Source of the DNA: Microbacterium yannicii
GTDB lineage: Bacteria > Actinomycetota > Actinomycetes > Actinomycetales > Microbacteriaceae
Assembly: GCF_024055635.1 (NCBI RefSeq)
Contig: NZ_JAMXMB010000040.1
Span: 124,001 to 188,000, forward strand
Reading direction: 5' to 3'
DNA length: 64,000 bases
In this document: piece by piece, positions 53,351-61,540 of the stretch
Numbering within the stretch: position 1 is the first letter of the stretch
Layout: each line of letters begins with the position of its first letter
The notes under the pieces: generated by a model
Database searches by the model: none
What the model was told of the DNA's origin: nothing
The model's input: only the letters and a program-made list of their open reading frames with translations
Made by a program: the position numbers and the translations under genes

Positions 53351-55969
53351 ATGGCGACGAAGCCCCCGAAAGCCGACATCGACGAGACGCGTGTGCGCGC
53401 GACCGCCCCCAAGAAGGTGGCCGTGGGCGTGCCCGCGGTGCTGCACGCGCTGCAGATCGCGAACGACCAGATGGGCGTGTCGCGGTCGGTGCAGACGCTG
53501 CTGCGCGTCAATCAGAAGGACGGCTTCGACTGCCCCGGGTGTGCGTGGCCCGAGGAGGACAAGCGGCACATCGCCGAGTTCTGCGAGAACGGCGCCAAGG
53601 CCGTCGCCGAAGAGGCGACGCTGCGCCGAGTGGGTCCCGACTTCTTCGCCGCGCACCCGCTGGACGAGCTGCGCGGCCACGACGACTGGTGGCTCGGTCA
53701 GCAGGGGCGGCTCACCCACCCGATGGTGCTGGAGGAGGGTGCGACGCATTACCGGCCCATCTCGTGGGACGACGCGCTGGCCCTGGTCGCGGATGAGCTG
53801 CGGTCGCTGGACGACCCCGCTGAGGCGGTGTTCTACACGTCGGGTCGCACGTCCAATGAGGCGGCGTTCCTGTACCAGCTGCTGGTGCGCGGACTGGGCA
53901 CCAACAACCTGCCCGACTGCTCCAACATGTGCCACGAGTCGTCCGGCTCGGCGCTGACCGAGACGATCGGCATCGGCAAGGGCACCGTCTCGATCGACGA
54001 CATCCACGAGGCCGACCTGCTCATCGTCGCCGGGCAGAACCCCGGCACGAACCATCCCCGCATGCTCTCCGCGCTCGAGAAGGCGAAGCAGCGCGGCGCG
54101 ACGATCATCGCGGTGAACCCGCTGCCCGAGGCGGGGCTCATGCGGTTCGAGAACCCCCAGACGGTGCGGGGCGTGGCGTTCGGCGGCACCAAGCTCGCCG
54201 ACCAGTTCCTGCAGATCCGGCTCGGCGGCGATCAGGCGCTGTTCCAGGCGATCGGCAAGCACCTGCTCGAGATCGACCCTTCGACAGGCTCCGGGACCGG
54301 TGCCGCGGTTCTCGACCACGAGTTCATCGCGGCGCACACCAGCGGCTTCGATGCGTACCGGCAGGCCATGGCGGATGCCTCGTGGCGCGACCTCGTCGCG
54401 GCCACGGGCCTTCCCGAGAAGTCGTTGCGGCGGGTCGCCGAGACGGTGCGCACATCCAAGGCCACGATCGTCTGCTGGGCGATGGGACTCACCCAGCACA
54501 AGCACTCCGTGCCGACGTTGCGCGAGGTGGTGAACATGCTGCTGCTCCAGGGCAACATCGGCCGCCCCGGCGCCGGCGTGTGTCCGGTCCGCGGGCACTC
54601 CAACGTGCAGGGCGATCGCACCGTGGGCATCTACGAGAAGCCGTCGGCGGCGTTCCTCGACGCCCTCGACACGGAGTTCGGCTTCGCCGCTCCGCGCGAG
54701 CACGGCTTCGACACGGTGGGCGCCATCCGCGCGATGCGCGACGGCCGCGTGCGGTTCTTCATGAGCATGGGCGGCAACTTCGTCTCGGCGACCCCCGATA
54801 CCGCGGTCGTCGAGGCCGGCATGTCGCGCGTCGGGCTGACGGTGCACGTCTCCACGAAGCTCAACCGCTCGCACGTCGTCACGGGGCGCCGGGCACTGAT
54901 CCTCCCGACGCTGGGCCGCACCGACCGCGACCGCCGCGGCGGCCGCGAGCAGCGCGTCACCGTTGAGGACTCGATGGGAGCGGTCCACGCCTCGCGGGGC
55001 CGCCTGGCCCCGCCGTCCGAGGAACTGCTCAGCGAGGTCGCCATCGTCGCCCGGCTGAGTGCGCTCGTGTTCGGAGCCGGCGCCGCGGATTCCGGCCGGG
55101 CCGCGGGTGCCGGCGGGGCCAGCACGTCGTCACGGGCGGAGGAGATGGCACGAGCGGAGGATGGTTTCGCGGCATCCGCTCCTCCTCTCCTCACATCCCC
55201 TCCGCTCGTCACGCGGGACGCCGAGGCTCCTGCCGACACCTCTCCTCCGCTCGTGGCAGGGGATGCGGCGGTGCACGCTGCCGACGCGGCGCGCCACGAC
55301 CGCGGATACCCCGAGCGGTCACCGCGCGAGGAGGCTCGCTCCGACGGTCCCGATCCGGCCGGGTTGCGGCATCCGTCCAACGTCCCGCACGCGGACTGGG
55401 CGGCGCTCGAGGCGGACTACGCCCGGATCCGCGCCCACATCGCGCGGGTGATCCCGGGATTCGACGACTACGAGGAGCGCATCGACAAGGGGCGCACGCT
55501 GCACCTGCCCAACGGACCCCGCGATGCGCGCCGCTTCGCGACGGCCGACGGCCGGGCGCAGTTCACCGTCAACCCGCTCGAGTATCCGAGGATCCCGCGC
55601 GGGCGCCTGCTGCTGCAGACGCTCCGCTCGCACGACCAGTACAACACCACGATCTACGGCAAGGACGACCGGTACCGCGGCATCCACGGCGGACGCCGGG
55701 TCGTGCTCGTGAACGCGAAGGACATCGAGCACCTGGGCTTCGCCGAGAACGACATCGTCGACCTGGTGTCGGAGTGGCGGTCGCCCGACGGCACGCTCGA
55801 GGAGCGCCGCGCCGAGGAGTTCCGGATCGTCGCCTACCGCACGCCCCGTGGCAACGCGGCCGCGTACTACCCGGAGACGAACGTGCTCGTGCCGCTGGAC
55901 TCCGTGGCCGATGTCTCGGGCACACCCACCTCCAAGTCCGTGATCGTGCGACTCGAGCGTCGCGCATGA
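53351..55969 (+). CDS. FdhF/YdeP-type molybdopterin oxidoreductase (alpha subunit)
   Basis: An 872-aa molybdopterin-dependent oxidoreductase. The N terminus contains GFDCPGCAWPE (Cys61, Cys64), typical of the YdeP branch, which lacks the complete four-Cys iron-sulfur motif of classic formate dehydrogenases. SNMCHESSGSAL (Cys194) is a candidate Mo ligand region; LLIVAGQNPGTNHPRML and QGNIGRPGAGVCPVRGHSNVQGD (key words) bind the cofactor. The enzyme's substrate is unknown; formate is only one option. An Ala/Pro/Ser-rich stretch of roughly 110 residues (about 570-680) interrupts the fold before the C-terminal MGD-binding domain. It heads an operon with mogA/moaB and moaE. Confidence 0.88.
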   Translation: MATKPPKADIDETRVRATAPKKVAVGVPAVLHALQIANDQMGVSRSVQTLLRVNQKDGFDCPGCAWPEEDKRHIAEFCENGAKAVAEEATLRRVGPDFFAAHPLDELRGHDDWWLGQQGRLTHPMVLEEGATHYRPISWDDALALVADELRSLDDPAEAVFYTSGRTSNEAAFLYQLLVRGLGTNNLPDCSNMCHESSGSALTETIGIGKGTVSIDDIHEADLLIVAGQNPGTNHPRMLSALEKAKQRGATIIAVNPLPEAGLMRFENPQTVRGVAFGGTKLADQFLQIRLGGDQALFQAIGKHLLEIDPSTGSGTGAAVLDHEFIAAHTSGFDAYRQAMADASWRDLVAATGLPEKSLRRVAETVRTSKATIVCWAMGLTQHKHSVPTLREVVNMLLLQGNIGRPGAGVCPVRGHSNVQGDRTVGIYEKPSAAFLDALDTEFGFAAPREHGFDTVGAIRAMRDGRVRFFMSMGGNFVSATPDTAVVEAGMSRVGLTVHVSTKLNRSHVVTGRRALILPTLGRTDRDRRGGREQRVTVEDSMGAVHASRGRLAPPSEELLSEVAIVARLSALVFGAGAADSGRAAGAGGASTSSRAEEMARAEDGFAASAPPLLTSPPLVTRDAEAPADTSPPLVAGDAAVHAADAARHDRGYPERSPREEARSDGPDPAGLRHPSNVPHADWAALEADYARIRAHIARVIPGFDDYEERIDKGRTLHLPNGPRDARRFATADGRAQFTVNPLEYPRIPRGRLLLQTLRSHDQYNTTIYGKDDRYRGIHGGRRVVLVNAKDIEHLGFAENDIVDLVSEWRSPDGTLEERRAEEFRIVAYRTPRGNAAAYYPETNVLVPLDSVADVSGTPTSKSVIVRLERRA

Positions 55970-55998
55970 GGGGCCCGGCGCGTGCCTAGGCTGGAGGC

Positions 55999-56478
55999 AT
56001 GACCCGTGCCGCCGTCATCACCGTCTCCGACCGCTCGGCCGAGGGCAGCCGTCCCGATGCGAGCGGTCCTGTCGCGGTCGCCGCGTTGCGCGAGGCGGGG
56101 TTCGACTGCGCGAACGCCGTCGTCATCGCGGACGGGGCTGACAGCGTCGAGCGTGCGCTGACCGCGGAGGTCGTGGCGGGCGTCAAGCTCATCGTGACGA
56201 CCGGCGGCACCGGTGTCTCGCCCCGCGACCAGACGCCCGAGGGCACGGCCCGCGTTGTCACGCGACAGGTGCCGGGTATCGCCGAGGAGTTGCGGCGACG
56301 CGGTGCCGCTGCGAAGCCCGCCGGCATGCTGACACGCGGCGTGGCCGGCGTCGTCGATCCGAACGGCGCGCTGGTGGTGAACCTGCCGGGGTCCCCGGGC
56401 GGCGTGGCCGACGGGATGCCGGTGGTGTTGTCGGTCGCGAGGCATGTGCTCGACCAGCTCGGCGGAGGGGACCACTGA
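55999..56478 (+). CDS. MogA/MoaB-type molybdenum cofactor biosynthesis protein
   Basis: A 159-aa molybdopterin-binding-fold protein: RAAVITVSDRSAEGSRPDASGP, LIVTTGGTGVSPRDQTPEGT and the late VVNLPGSPGGVADGMPV. Proteins of this size adenylylate molybdopterin before metal insertion by MoeA (59024). MogA and MoaB cannot be separated by sight. It shares one base with moaE (TGATG). Confidence 0.92.
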   Translation: MTRAAVITVSDRSAEGSRPDASGPVAVAALREAGFDCANAVVIADGADSVERALTAEVVAGVKLIVTTGGTGVSPRDQTPEGTARVVTRQVPGIAEELRRRGAAAKPAGMLTRGVAGVVDPNGALVVNLPGSPGGVADGMPVVLSVARHVLDQLGGGDH

Positions 56479-56918
56479 TGGCCGTGTCGACCGACGCCGT
56501 GCGGGTGGCCGCCATCAGCGCTGAACCGCTCGATCTCGACGCGCACCTCCGCGCGGTGGATGACCCGCGGATGGGCGCTGTGACGACATTCGTCGGTCGC
56601 GTGCGCGATCACGATCCGGATGCCGCCACCGCCGTCGTCGCCCTCGAATACTCCGCACACCCCGATGCCGCAGCGGCGCTCGCCGCTCTGGCTGCGGCCG
56701 CGATCGGCTCCTCCGGGGCGCTGGTTGCCGTGTCGCACCGGGTCGGCACACTGCGCGTCGGCGACGCCGCCGTCGTGATCGCGGTCGCGTCCGCACACCG
56801 CGCGGAGGCGTTCGAGGTGTGCCGCACGCTCATCGAGACCATCAAGACCGGGCTGCCGGTGTGGAAGCGCCAGGTCGAGTCCGACGGCACCGCCACCTGG
56901 CTCGGGCTCGGCGGCTGA
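56478..56918 (+). CDS. moaE: Molybdopterin synthase catalytic subunit MoaE
   Basis: A 146-aa MoaE: TTFVGRVRDHDPD, LEYSAHPDAAAAL, VSHRVGTLRVGDAAVVIAVASAHR and the catalytic Lys region IETIKTGLPVWKRQ. With MoaD (57381, on the other strand) it converts precursor Z to molybdopterin by adding two sulfurs. It overlaps mogA upstream and the GNAT gene downstream, each by one base. Confidence 0.95.
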   Translation: MAVSTDAVRVAAISAEPLDLDAHLRAVDDPRMGAVTTFVGRVRDHDPDAATAVVALEYSAHPDAAAALAALAAAAIGSSGALVAVSHRVGTLRVGDAAVVIAVASAHRAEAFEVCRTLIETIKTGLPVWKRQVESDGTATWLGLGG

Positions 56919-57367
56919 TGCCGCAACTGGTCCGCGCCACCGCCTCCGACCTCCCGGAGCTGGTGGCGTTCCTGCGGCTGGCGGACCTCACTCTCGCGGG
57001 CCTCGACGCGCCAGGGGTGCGGCTGTGGATCGTGCGTGACGACACCGGACGGATCGTCGGCAGCACCGGCTTCGAACGGAGCGGGGAGCACGCGCTCATC
57101 CGCAGCGTCGCCGTGCATCCCGATGCCCGCCGCTCCCGGCACGGCACCGCGCTCGCACGGGCGGCGCTGGACGAAGCCGCCGCCGAGGGTGTCGCCCGTG
57201 CGTGGCTGTTCAGCCGCCGGTCCGGACCGTTCTGGCAGAGCCTGGGTTTCGAGCCGGCGGATCGGACGGCGCTCGCCGCCGCCCTTCATGACACCGAGCA
57301 GGTCCGCCTGTTCGTGCAGACGGGGCAGCTCGAGCGCGAGACCGCCTGGTCGCGTCGTCTGCCCTGA
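56918..57367 (+). CDS. GNAT-family acetyltransferase (ArsN2-like)
   Basis: A 149-aa GNAT protein with acetyl-CoA fold: RATASDLPELVAFLRLADLTLAGLD, IVGSTGFERSGEHALIRSVAVHPDARR and FWQSLGFEPADRTAL. The layout resembles ArsN2, the acetyltransferase found in arsenic-resistance operons, but no ars genes are nearby. The ATG overlaps the moaE stop. Its tight coupling to molybdenum-cofactor genes is unusual. Confidence 0.78.
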   Translation: MPQLVRATASDLPELVAFLRLADLTLAGLDAPGVRLWIVRDDTGRIVGSTGFERSGEHALIRSVAVHPDARRSRHGTALARAALDEAAAEGVARAWLFSRRSGPFWQSLGFEPADRTALAAALHDTEQVRLFVQTGQLERETAWSRRLP

Positions 57368-57380
57368 GCGGCGGTATGGG

Positions 57381-57614
57381 TCAGCCGCCCGCGAAGGGGG
57401 GCAGCACGTCGACGAGGTCGTCCGCGCCGAGCGGCGTGTCGTCCTCGACCCGCGAGCCTCCGACGAGCACCGCGCACCGCGGCAGGATCCCGCTCAGCCC
57501 GGGAAACTCCTCCGACACGGCGCGGCGCAGTTCGCCCAGCGTCGCCTCCGCGCGGCGCTCGGTGTCGAGCCCCGTCGCCTCCTGGGCCGCGGCGAAGTAG
57601 CGGACGACGGCCAT
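57381..57614 (-). CDS. moaD: Molybdopterin synthase sulfur carrier subunit MoaD
   Basis: A 77-aa ubiquitin-like protein starting AVVRYFAAAQEATGLD and ending PPFAGG. The C-terminal Gly-Gly is adenylylated and thiocarboxylated by MoeB (60253) and then donates sulfur in MoaE. It is the last gene of the leftward operon and shares one base with the DUF6457 gene. It converges with the GNAT gene. Confidence 0.95.
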   Translation of the reverse strand: MAVVRYFAAAQEATGLDTERRAEATLGELRRAVSEEFPGLSGILPRCAVLVGGSRVEDDTPLGADDLVDVLPPFAGG

Positions 57615-57889
57615 CAGACCTCGTGCTCCCAGTCGGCGGCGAGAGCGGTGATCGCAGCCACGGCGGACTCGATGTCGGCCGGAGAGCCGCCGTTGCGACC
57701 TGCGACCAGCCCGGCCACGAATGCGCTGAACGGTGCCGCCGGGCGTGCCACGCCGACAGCGACGTCGCGTGCGAGGTCGAGGATCAGCGACACCGGCACG
57801 TCTTCGGGCGCGAGATCGAACCGTTCGCGCAGCGCGGCGGCCCAGGCGTCGAGGGCCTCGGGGGGAAGGGTGCGGGACCGCTCGCTCAT
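57614..57889 (-). CDS. DUF6457 small protein
   Basis: A 91-aa protein: LDAWAAALRERFDLAPEDV, LILDLARDVAVGVARPAAPFSAFVAGLVAGR and AVAAITALAADWEHE. It matches DUF6457, a helical domain that in many actinobacteria is fused to the C terminus of MobA. Here it is a separate gene overlapping mobA by 4 nt and moaD by 1 nt, strongly suggesting a role with MobA in the guanylylation step. Start ATG 57889. Confidence 0.85.
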   Translation of the reverse strand: MSERSRTLPPEALDAWAAALRERFDLAPEDVPVSLILDLARDVAVGVARPAAPFSAFVAGLVAGRNGGSPADIESAVAAITALAADWEHEV

Positions 57890-58533
57890 GGCGACTCCTC
57901 CAGGCTGGGGTGCGCGTGGTCGGCCCGCGCGCGGGCCTCGTTCAGATCCTCCCACGTGTCGACATCGCGGGTCAGGTCGTCGGGTGCGGCGACGACCGCG
58001 ATCGCCAACTCCGCGACGAGCGTGCGCACGGGTTGGTCACGTCCTCGGTCGGGGAGAGCGGATGCCGCCTGCCGCAGCGCCCGCGTGCGGTACACGCCCG
58101 TCAGCCACTGGGGTCGGCTCGAGGCGTCGCCGAGGCACAGCCCCTCGGTGTCGGCGGGCAGCAGGGGGAGATCGCCCACCAGCCGCCGGACTGCGGCATC
58201 GACGCCGGGGAGGTCGCAGGCCAGCACGAGCGTCCACTCCGGGTCGTCGTCCGCCGGCCAGGATGCGAGCGCCGCGACCACGGCAGCGACGGGGCCGCCG
58301 AAGGGCGGCTCCTCGCGCACCCATTCGACGGCGAGGCTCTCATCGAGCACCGGTGCCACCACGGTGAGTGGCCGGGCTCCGGCATCCGTCGCCGCGGTCA
58401 CGGCCGCTGCGAGCAGTGTGCGCCCGCCGACCTCGAACAGTGGTTTGACGGCGCCGTCCACGCGCGTGCCGCGGCCGCCGGCGAGCAGGATCGCGCCCAG
58501 GACGGCGGGGACGTCGGGTCGCCGGCCGGGCAT
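57886..58533 (-). CDS. mobA: Molybdenum cofactor guanylyltransferase MobA
   Basis: A 215-aa nucleotidyltransferase: AILLAGGRGTRVDGAVKPLFEVGG (GTP-binding loop and Lys), PFGGPVAAVVAAL, LVLACDLPGVDAAV and PQWLTGVYRTRAL. It attaches GMP to molybdopterin to give MGD, the cofactor form used by FdhF-type enzymes such as the one at 53351. It starts within the stop of moaC (TGATG) and overlaps the DUF6457 gene. Confidence 0.9.
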   Translation of the reverse strand: MPGRRPDVPAVLGAILLAGGRGTRVDGAVKPLFEVGGRTLLAAAVTAATDAGARPLTVVAPVLDESLAVEWVREEPPFGGPVAAVVAALASWPADDDPEWTLVLACDLPGVDAAVRRLVGDLPLLPADTEGLCLGDASSRPQWLTGVYRTRALRQAASALPDRGRDQPVRTLVAELAIAVVAAPDDLTRDVDTWEDLNEARARADHAHPSLEESP

Positions 58534-59027
58534 CAGCTCTCGGCCGGGCGGTGCCAGTCGCCGCTCTTGCCGCCGGTCTTCGTGACGATGCGCACGTTCT
58601 CGATCGAGGTCCCCTTGTCGAGGCCCTTCACCATGTCGACGACGGCGAGCCCGGCCACCGACACCGCCGTGAGGGCCTCCATCTCGACGCCGGTGCGGTC
58701 GGCGGTGCGCACCGTCGCCTCGATCTCGATGCCGTCGTCCTCGATCGCCAGGTCGACGGCGGCGCCGTGCACGCCGATGACGTGGGCGAGCGGCAGCAAT
58801 TCGGGGGTGCGCTTGGCCGCCTGGATGCCGGCGATGCGCGCGACGGCGAGCACATCGCCCTTCGGCACCGACCCGTCGCGCAGCGCGGCGACGACGTGGG
58901 GCGCGCAGCGCACGAAGGCGCGGGCCGTCGCCGAACGCACCGTCGGCTGCTTGAGCGTGACGTCGACCATGCGGGCATTGCCGGCATCGTCGAGGTGCGT
59001 GAAGGTCGGCGGTTCGGGCGTGCTCAT
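58533..59027 (-). CDS. moaC: Cyclic pyranopterin monophosphate synthase MoaC
   Basis: A 164-aa protein: ARMVDVTLKQPTVRSATA, LPLAHVIGVHG in place of the common PLCHPL motif, ADRTGVEMEALTAVSVAGLAVVDMVKGLDK with the catalytic Lys, and IVTKTGGKSGDW. It converts the MoaA product to cyclic pyranopterin phosphate. moaA is not in this window. The gene overlaps moeA by 4 nt and mobA by 1 nt. Confidence 0.95.
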   Translation of the reverse strand: MSTPEPPTFTHLDDAGNARMVDVTLKQPTVRSATARAFVRCAPHVVAALRDGSVPKGDVLAVARIAGIQAAKRTPELLPLAHVIGVHGAAVDLAIEDDGIEIEATVRTADRTGVEMEALTAVSVAGLAVVDMVKGLDKGTSIENVRIVTKTGGKSGDWHRPAES

Positions 59028-60256
59028 GAGATCAGCATGACATCGACGACATCGCCTGCCGCCACCGCGTCGACCTCGGCGGGCACGACGGCATACGCCT
59101 CGGCCCGGCCGAGTCCGCCGGCGAGGTGGGATCCGCCGCTCGTCGCGGGGATGGCGCGCCAGGTGGCCGGATCGGAGCGGTCGATCGTGACGGGCAGGTA
59201 CTGGCGCCGGCCCGGCGGTGTGCGCCAGCCGGCTCCGGCCTGCAGTGCGACGACGGGACGGTCGAGCGCCCGGCGACCCTGAAGGCGCAGCAGTGCCGGA
59301 CGCACGAAAACTTCGAACGAGACCGCCGCGCTGACCGGGTTGCCCGGCAGCCCGAACAGCAGCGTGCCGGCGCCGAGGCGGCCGAACCCTTGCGGTTTGC
59401 CGGGCTGCATCGCGACCTTCGAGAAGGCCATGGTCTCGGCGAGCGTGGTCTTGACCACCTCGTACGCTCCCGCGCTGACGCCGCCCGAGAAGATGACGAC
59501 ATCCGCGGCGCCCGGCGACCCGGGGGCCGTCACCTCGGCGAGCAGGGCGTCGAGCGCCCCGCCCTCGTCGGGAACGCTGGCGCGGCGCACGACCTCGGCG
59601 CCTGCCTCGGTGGCGAGGGCGGCGAGCAGGATGCTGTTGGATTCGGGGATCTGACCGCGACGTAGCGGTGATCCGGGCTCGACGAGCTCGCTGCCCGTGG
59701 AGATCACGGCGACGCGCGGTCGGCGTGCCACCACGACGTCGGCGACGCCGGCCGCGGCCGCGGCCGCGGCCTGCAGGGGGCCGAGCAGCTCGCCGGCAGG
59801 CAGCACCTCGTCGCCGGCGCGCGCGTCCTCACCGGCCCGACGGATGTGGGCGCCCACGGCGTGCGGAGCCCGCTGCACCGAGATCGCGCCGAGGGAGTCG
59901 GCGAGCCCGCCCGCCGTGTCTTCGAACGGAACTATCGCGTCGGCAGCCGTCGGGACCGCCGACCCGGTCATGATGCGTGCAGCCTCGCCGGGCCCGAGGG
60001 TCGGGTCGGCGTCGGTGCCGGCGGGCAGGTCGGCGACGACGCGGAGCGTCGCCGGGGCGACCGCCACGTCCTCGAAGCGGACGGCGAACCCGTCCATCGC
60101 CGAGTTGTCGAACACCGGGATGTCGACCGCTGCCCGCACCGGTTCGCGCAGCGTGCGGCCGTGGGCGGCGGCGAGCGGGACGCGCTCGCTCTCCAGCGGC
60201 TCGGCCGCCGCGAGCACGTCGGCGAGGTGCTCCTCGACGGTGCGCAACCCGCTCAC
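59024..60256 (-). CDS. moeA: Molybdopterin molybdotransferase MoeA
   Basis: A 410-aa MoeA: DIPVFDNSAMDGFAVR, RIMTGSAVPTAADAIVPFEDT, ISTGSELVEPGSPLRRGQIPESNS, VIFSGGVSAGAYEVV, MQPGKPQGFGRLG and FGLPGNPVSAAVSFEVFV. It inserts molybdate into adenylylated molybdopterin. GTG 60256 overlaps the moeB stop (GTGA). Longer upstream reading of the frame is Arg-rich and not coding. Confidence 0.95.
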   Translation of the reverse strand: MSGLRTVEEHLADVLAAAEPLESERVPLAAAHGRTLREPVRAAVDIPVFDNSAMDGFAVRFEDVAVAPATLRVVADLPAGTDADPTLGPGEAARIMTGSAVPTAADAIVPFEDTAGGLADSLGAISVQRAPHAVGAHIRRAGEDARAGDEVLPAGELLGPLQAAAAAAAGVADVVVARRPRVAVISTGSELVEPGSPLRRGQIPESNSILLAALATEAGAEVVRRASVPDEGGALDALLAEVTAPGSPGAADVVIFSGGVSAGAYEVVKTTLAETMAFSKVAMQPGKPQGFGRLGAGTLLFGLPGNPVSAAVSFEVFVRPALLRLQGRRALDRPVVALQAGAGWRTPPGRRQYLPVTIDRSDPATWRAIPATSGGSHLAGGLGRAEAYAVVPAEVDAVAAGDVVDVMLIS

Positions 60257-61452
60257 GCGCGCACCGCCGCGCGGTCCGCGTCGGCGGCGTCGCGGTTCCA
60301 CGCGTCCATGCCGCCGGCGAGGACCGAGGCATCGACCCCCGCGGCACGCAGAGCCGCCGCCGCGCGCTGCGCCCGCATGCCGACCTGGCACACCACGACG
60401 ACGCGCGAAGCCTCCACTCGCCGAGGCTCGGCGAGCACGTCGCCGAGCGGCAGCAGCACCGCGCCGGGGATGACGCCGCGCGCCGTCTCGAACGGCTCGC
60501 GCACGTCCAGCAGCACGGCCCCAGCGCGCTGGGCGGCGAGCGCCTCGCCCGGAGTGAGCTGCGGGACGCGCTCCGGGCGGGTGTTCTCCGCAGCCCTTGG
60601 GGAACCCACGCTGACTCCGGGGGTACCGCTGGCGACCGCCGGCGCCGGGGCAGGCGCGCCCGCGGAGGCGTCGGGGGAACGGACTGCCGCCGGGCGGAGC
60701 GGCACCTCGTCCGTCCGGCCGCGGAGGGCGTCGATCACCAGCACGCGTCCGAGCAGCGGCTCGCCGACGCCCGTGATGAGCTTGATGGCCTCGGTGGCCA
60801 GGAGCGCACCGACCTGCAGGCAGAGGGCGCCGAGCACACCGACCTGTGCGCACGAGGGCGCCTCGCGACCGGCATCCGGCGGGTAGAGATCGGCGAGGCG
60901 GACGGGCACCGTGCCGGCGGGCGGGGCCGACCAGAAGACCGTCGCCTGCGCGTGGAACTCCTGCACGACGCCCCACACGAGCGGAACGCCGAGGTCCTCG
61001 CACGCGGCGGCCACGGCCTCACGGGTCTCGAACGTGTCGGTGCCGTCGATGACGACGTGCGCGCCCGACAGCAGCTCGCGGGCGTTGACGGGCGTGAGCA
61101 CGGCCTGCACCGGCCGTACCACCGTGGTGGGGGAGAGGTCGGCGGCGATGCGGACGGCGGACCCGACCTTGGCGGCACCGACATCGCCGACACGGTGCAT
61201 CACCTGCCGCTGCAGATTGGATGCCTCGACCAGGTCGTCGTCGATCACCGTGAGGGTGCCGACCCCGGCGGCCGCCAGCGCCAGCACGGCGGGGGAGCCG
61301 AGGCCGCCCGCACCGACGACCGCGACGTGGGCGGCGGCGAGGCGGCGCTGTGCGAGATCGCCGAAGCCGGCGAGGACGCGGTGTCGCGCGGTCCGCGTGC
61401 GCTCCGGATCGCTCAGCTCGGCGAGGGGTTCGACGAGTGGGGGAAAGGCCAT
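60253..61452 (-). CDS. moeB: MoeB/ThiF-family adenylyltransferase with C-terminal rhodanese domain
   Basis: A 399-aa E1-like enzyme. The N-terminal ThiF domain has VVGAGGLGSPAVLALAAAGVG, DDDLVEASNLQRQVMH, DGTDTFETR and APSCAQVGVLG; the Cys-x2-Cys zinc pairs of E. coli MoeB are not evident. After an Ala/Pro linker a rhodanese domain follows (LLDVREPFETARGVIPGA, catalytic VVVCQVGMR). It activates MoaD and transfers sulfur to it. It is the first gene of the leftward cofactor operon. Confidence 0.9.
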   Translation of the reverse strand: MAFPPLVEPLAELSDPERTRTARHRVLAGFGDLAQRRLAAAHVAVVGAGGLGSPAVLALAAAGVGTLTVIDDDLVEASNLQRQVMHRVGDVGAAKVGSAVRIAADLSPTTVVRPVQAVLTPVNARELLSGAHVVIDGTDTFETREAVAAACEDLGVPLVWGVVQEFHAQATVFWSAPPAGTVPVRLADLYPPDAGREAPSCAQVGVLGALCLQVGALLATEAIKLITGVGEPLLGRVLVIDALRGRTDEVPLRPAAVRSPDASAGAPAPAPAVASGTPGVSVGSPRAAENTRPERVPQLTPGEALAAQRAGAVLLDVREPFETARGVIPGAVLLPLGDVLAEPRRVEASRVVVVCQVGMRAQRAAAALRAAGVDASVLAGGMDAWNRDAADADRAAVRA

Positions 61453-61540
61453 ATCGACAGGCTACGCCGCGCGCATCGGGGGTCGGGCGCCGCCCGCCCG
61501 ATCACGCCTGACGCAGCGACGGCGGTCGGGGCCGGCAGGG

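Noticed and set aside
55063-55395. Low-complexity stretch in the FdhF-like gene considered as a frameshift or gene break
   Set aside because: The reading frame continues unbroken and the conserved C-terminal domain follows in the same frame.
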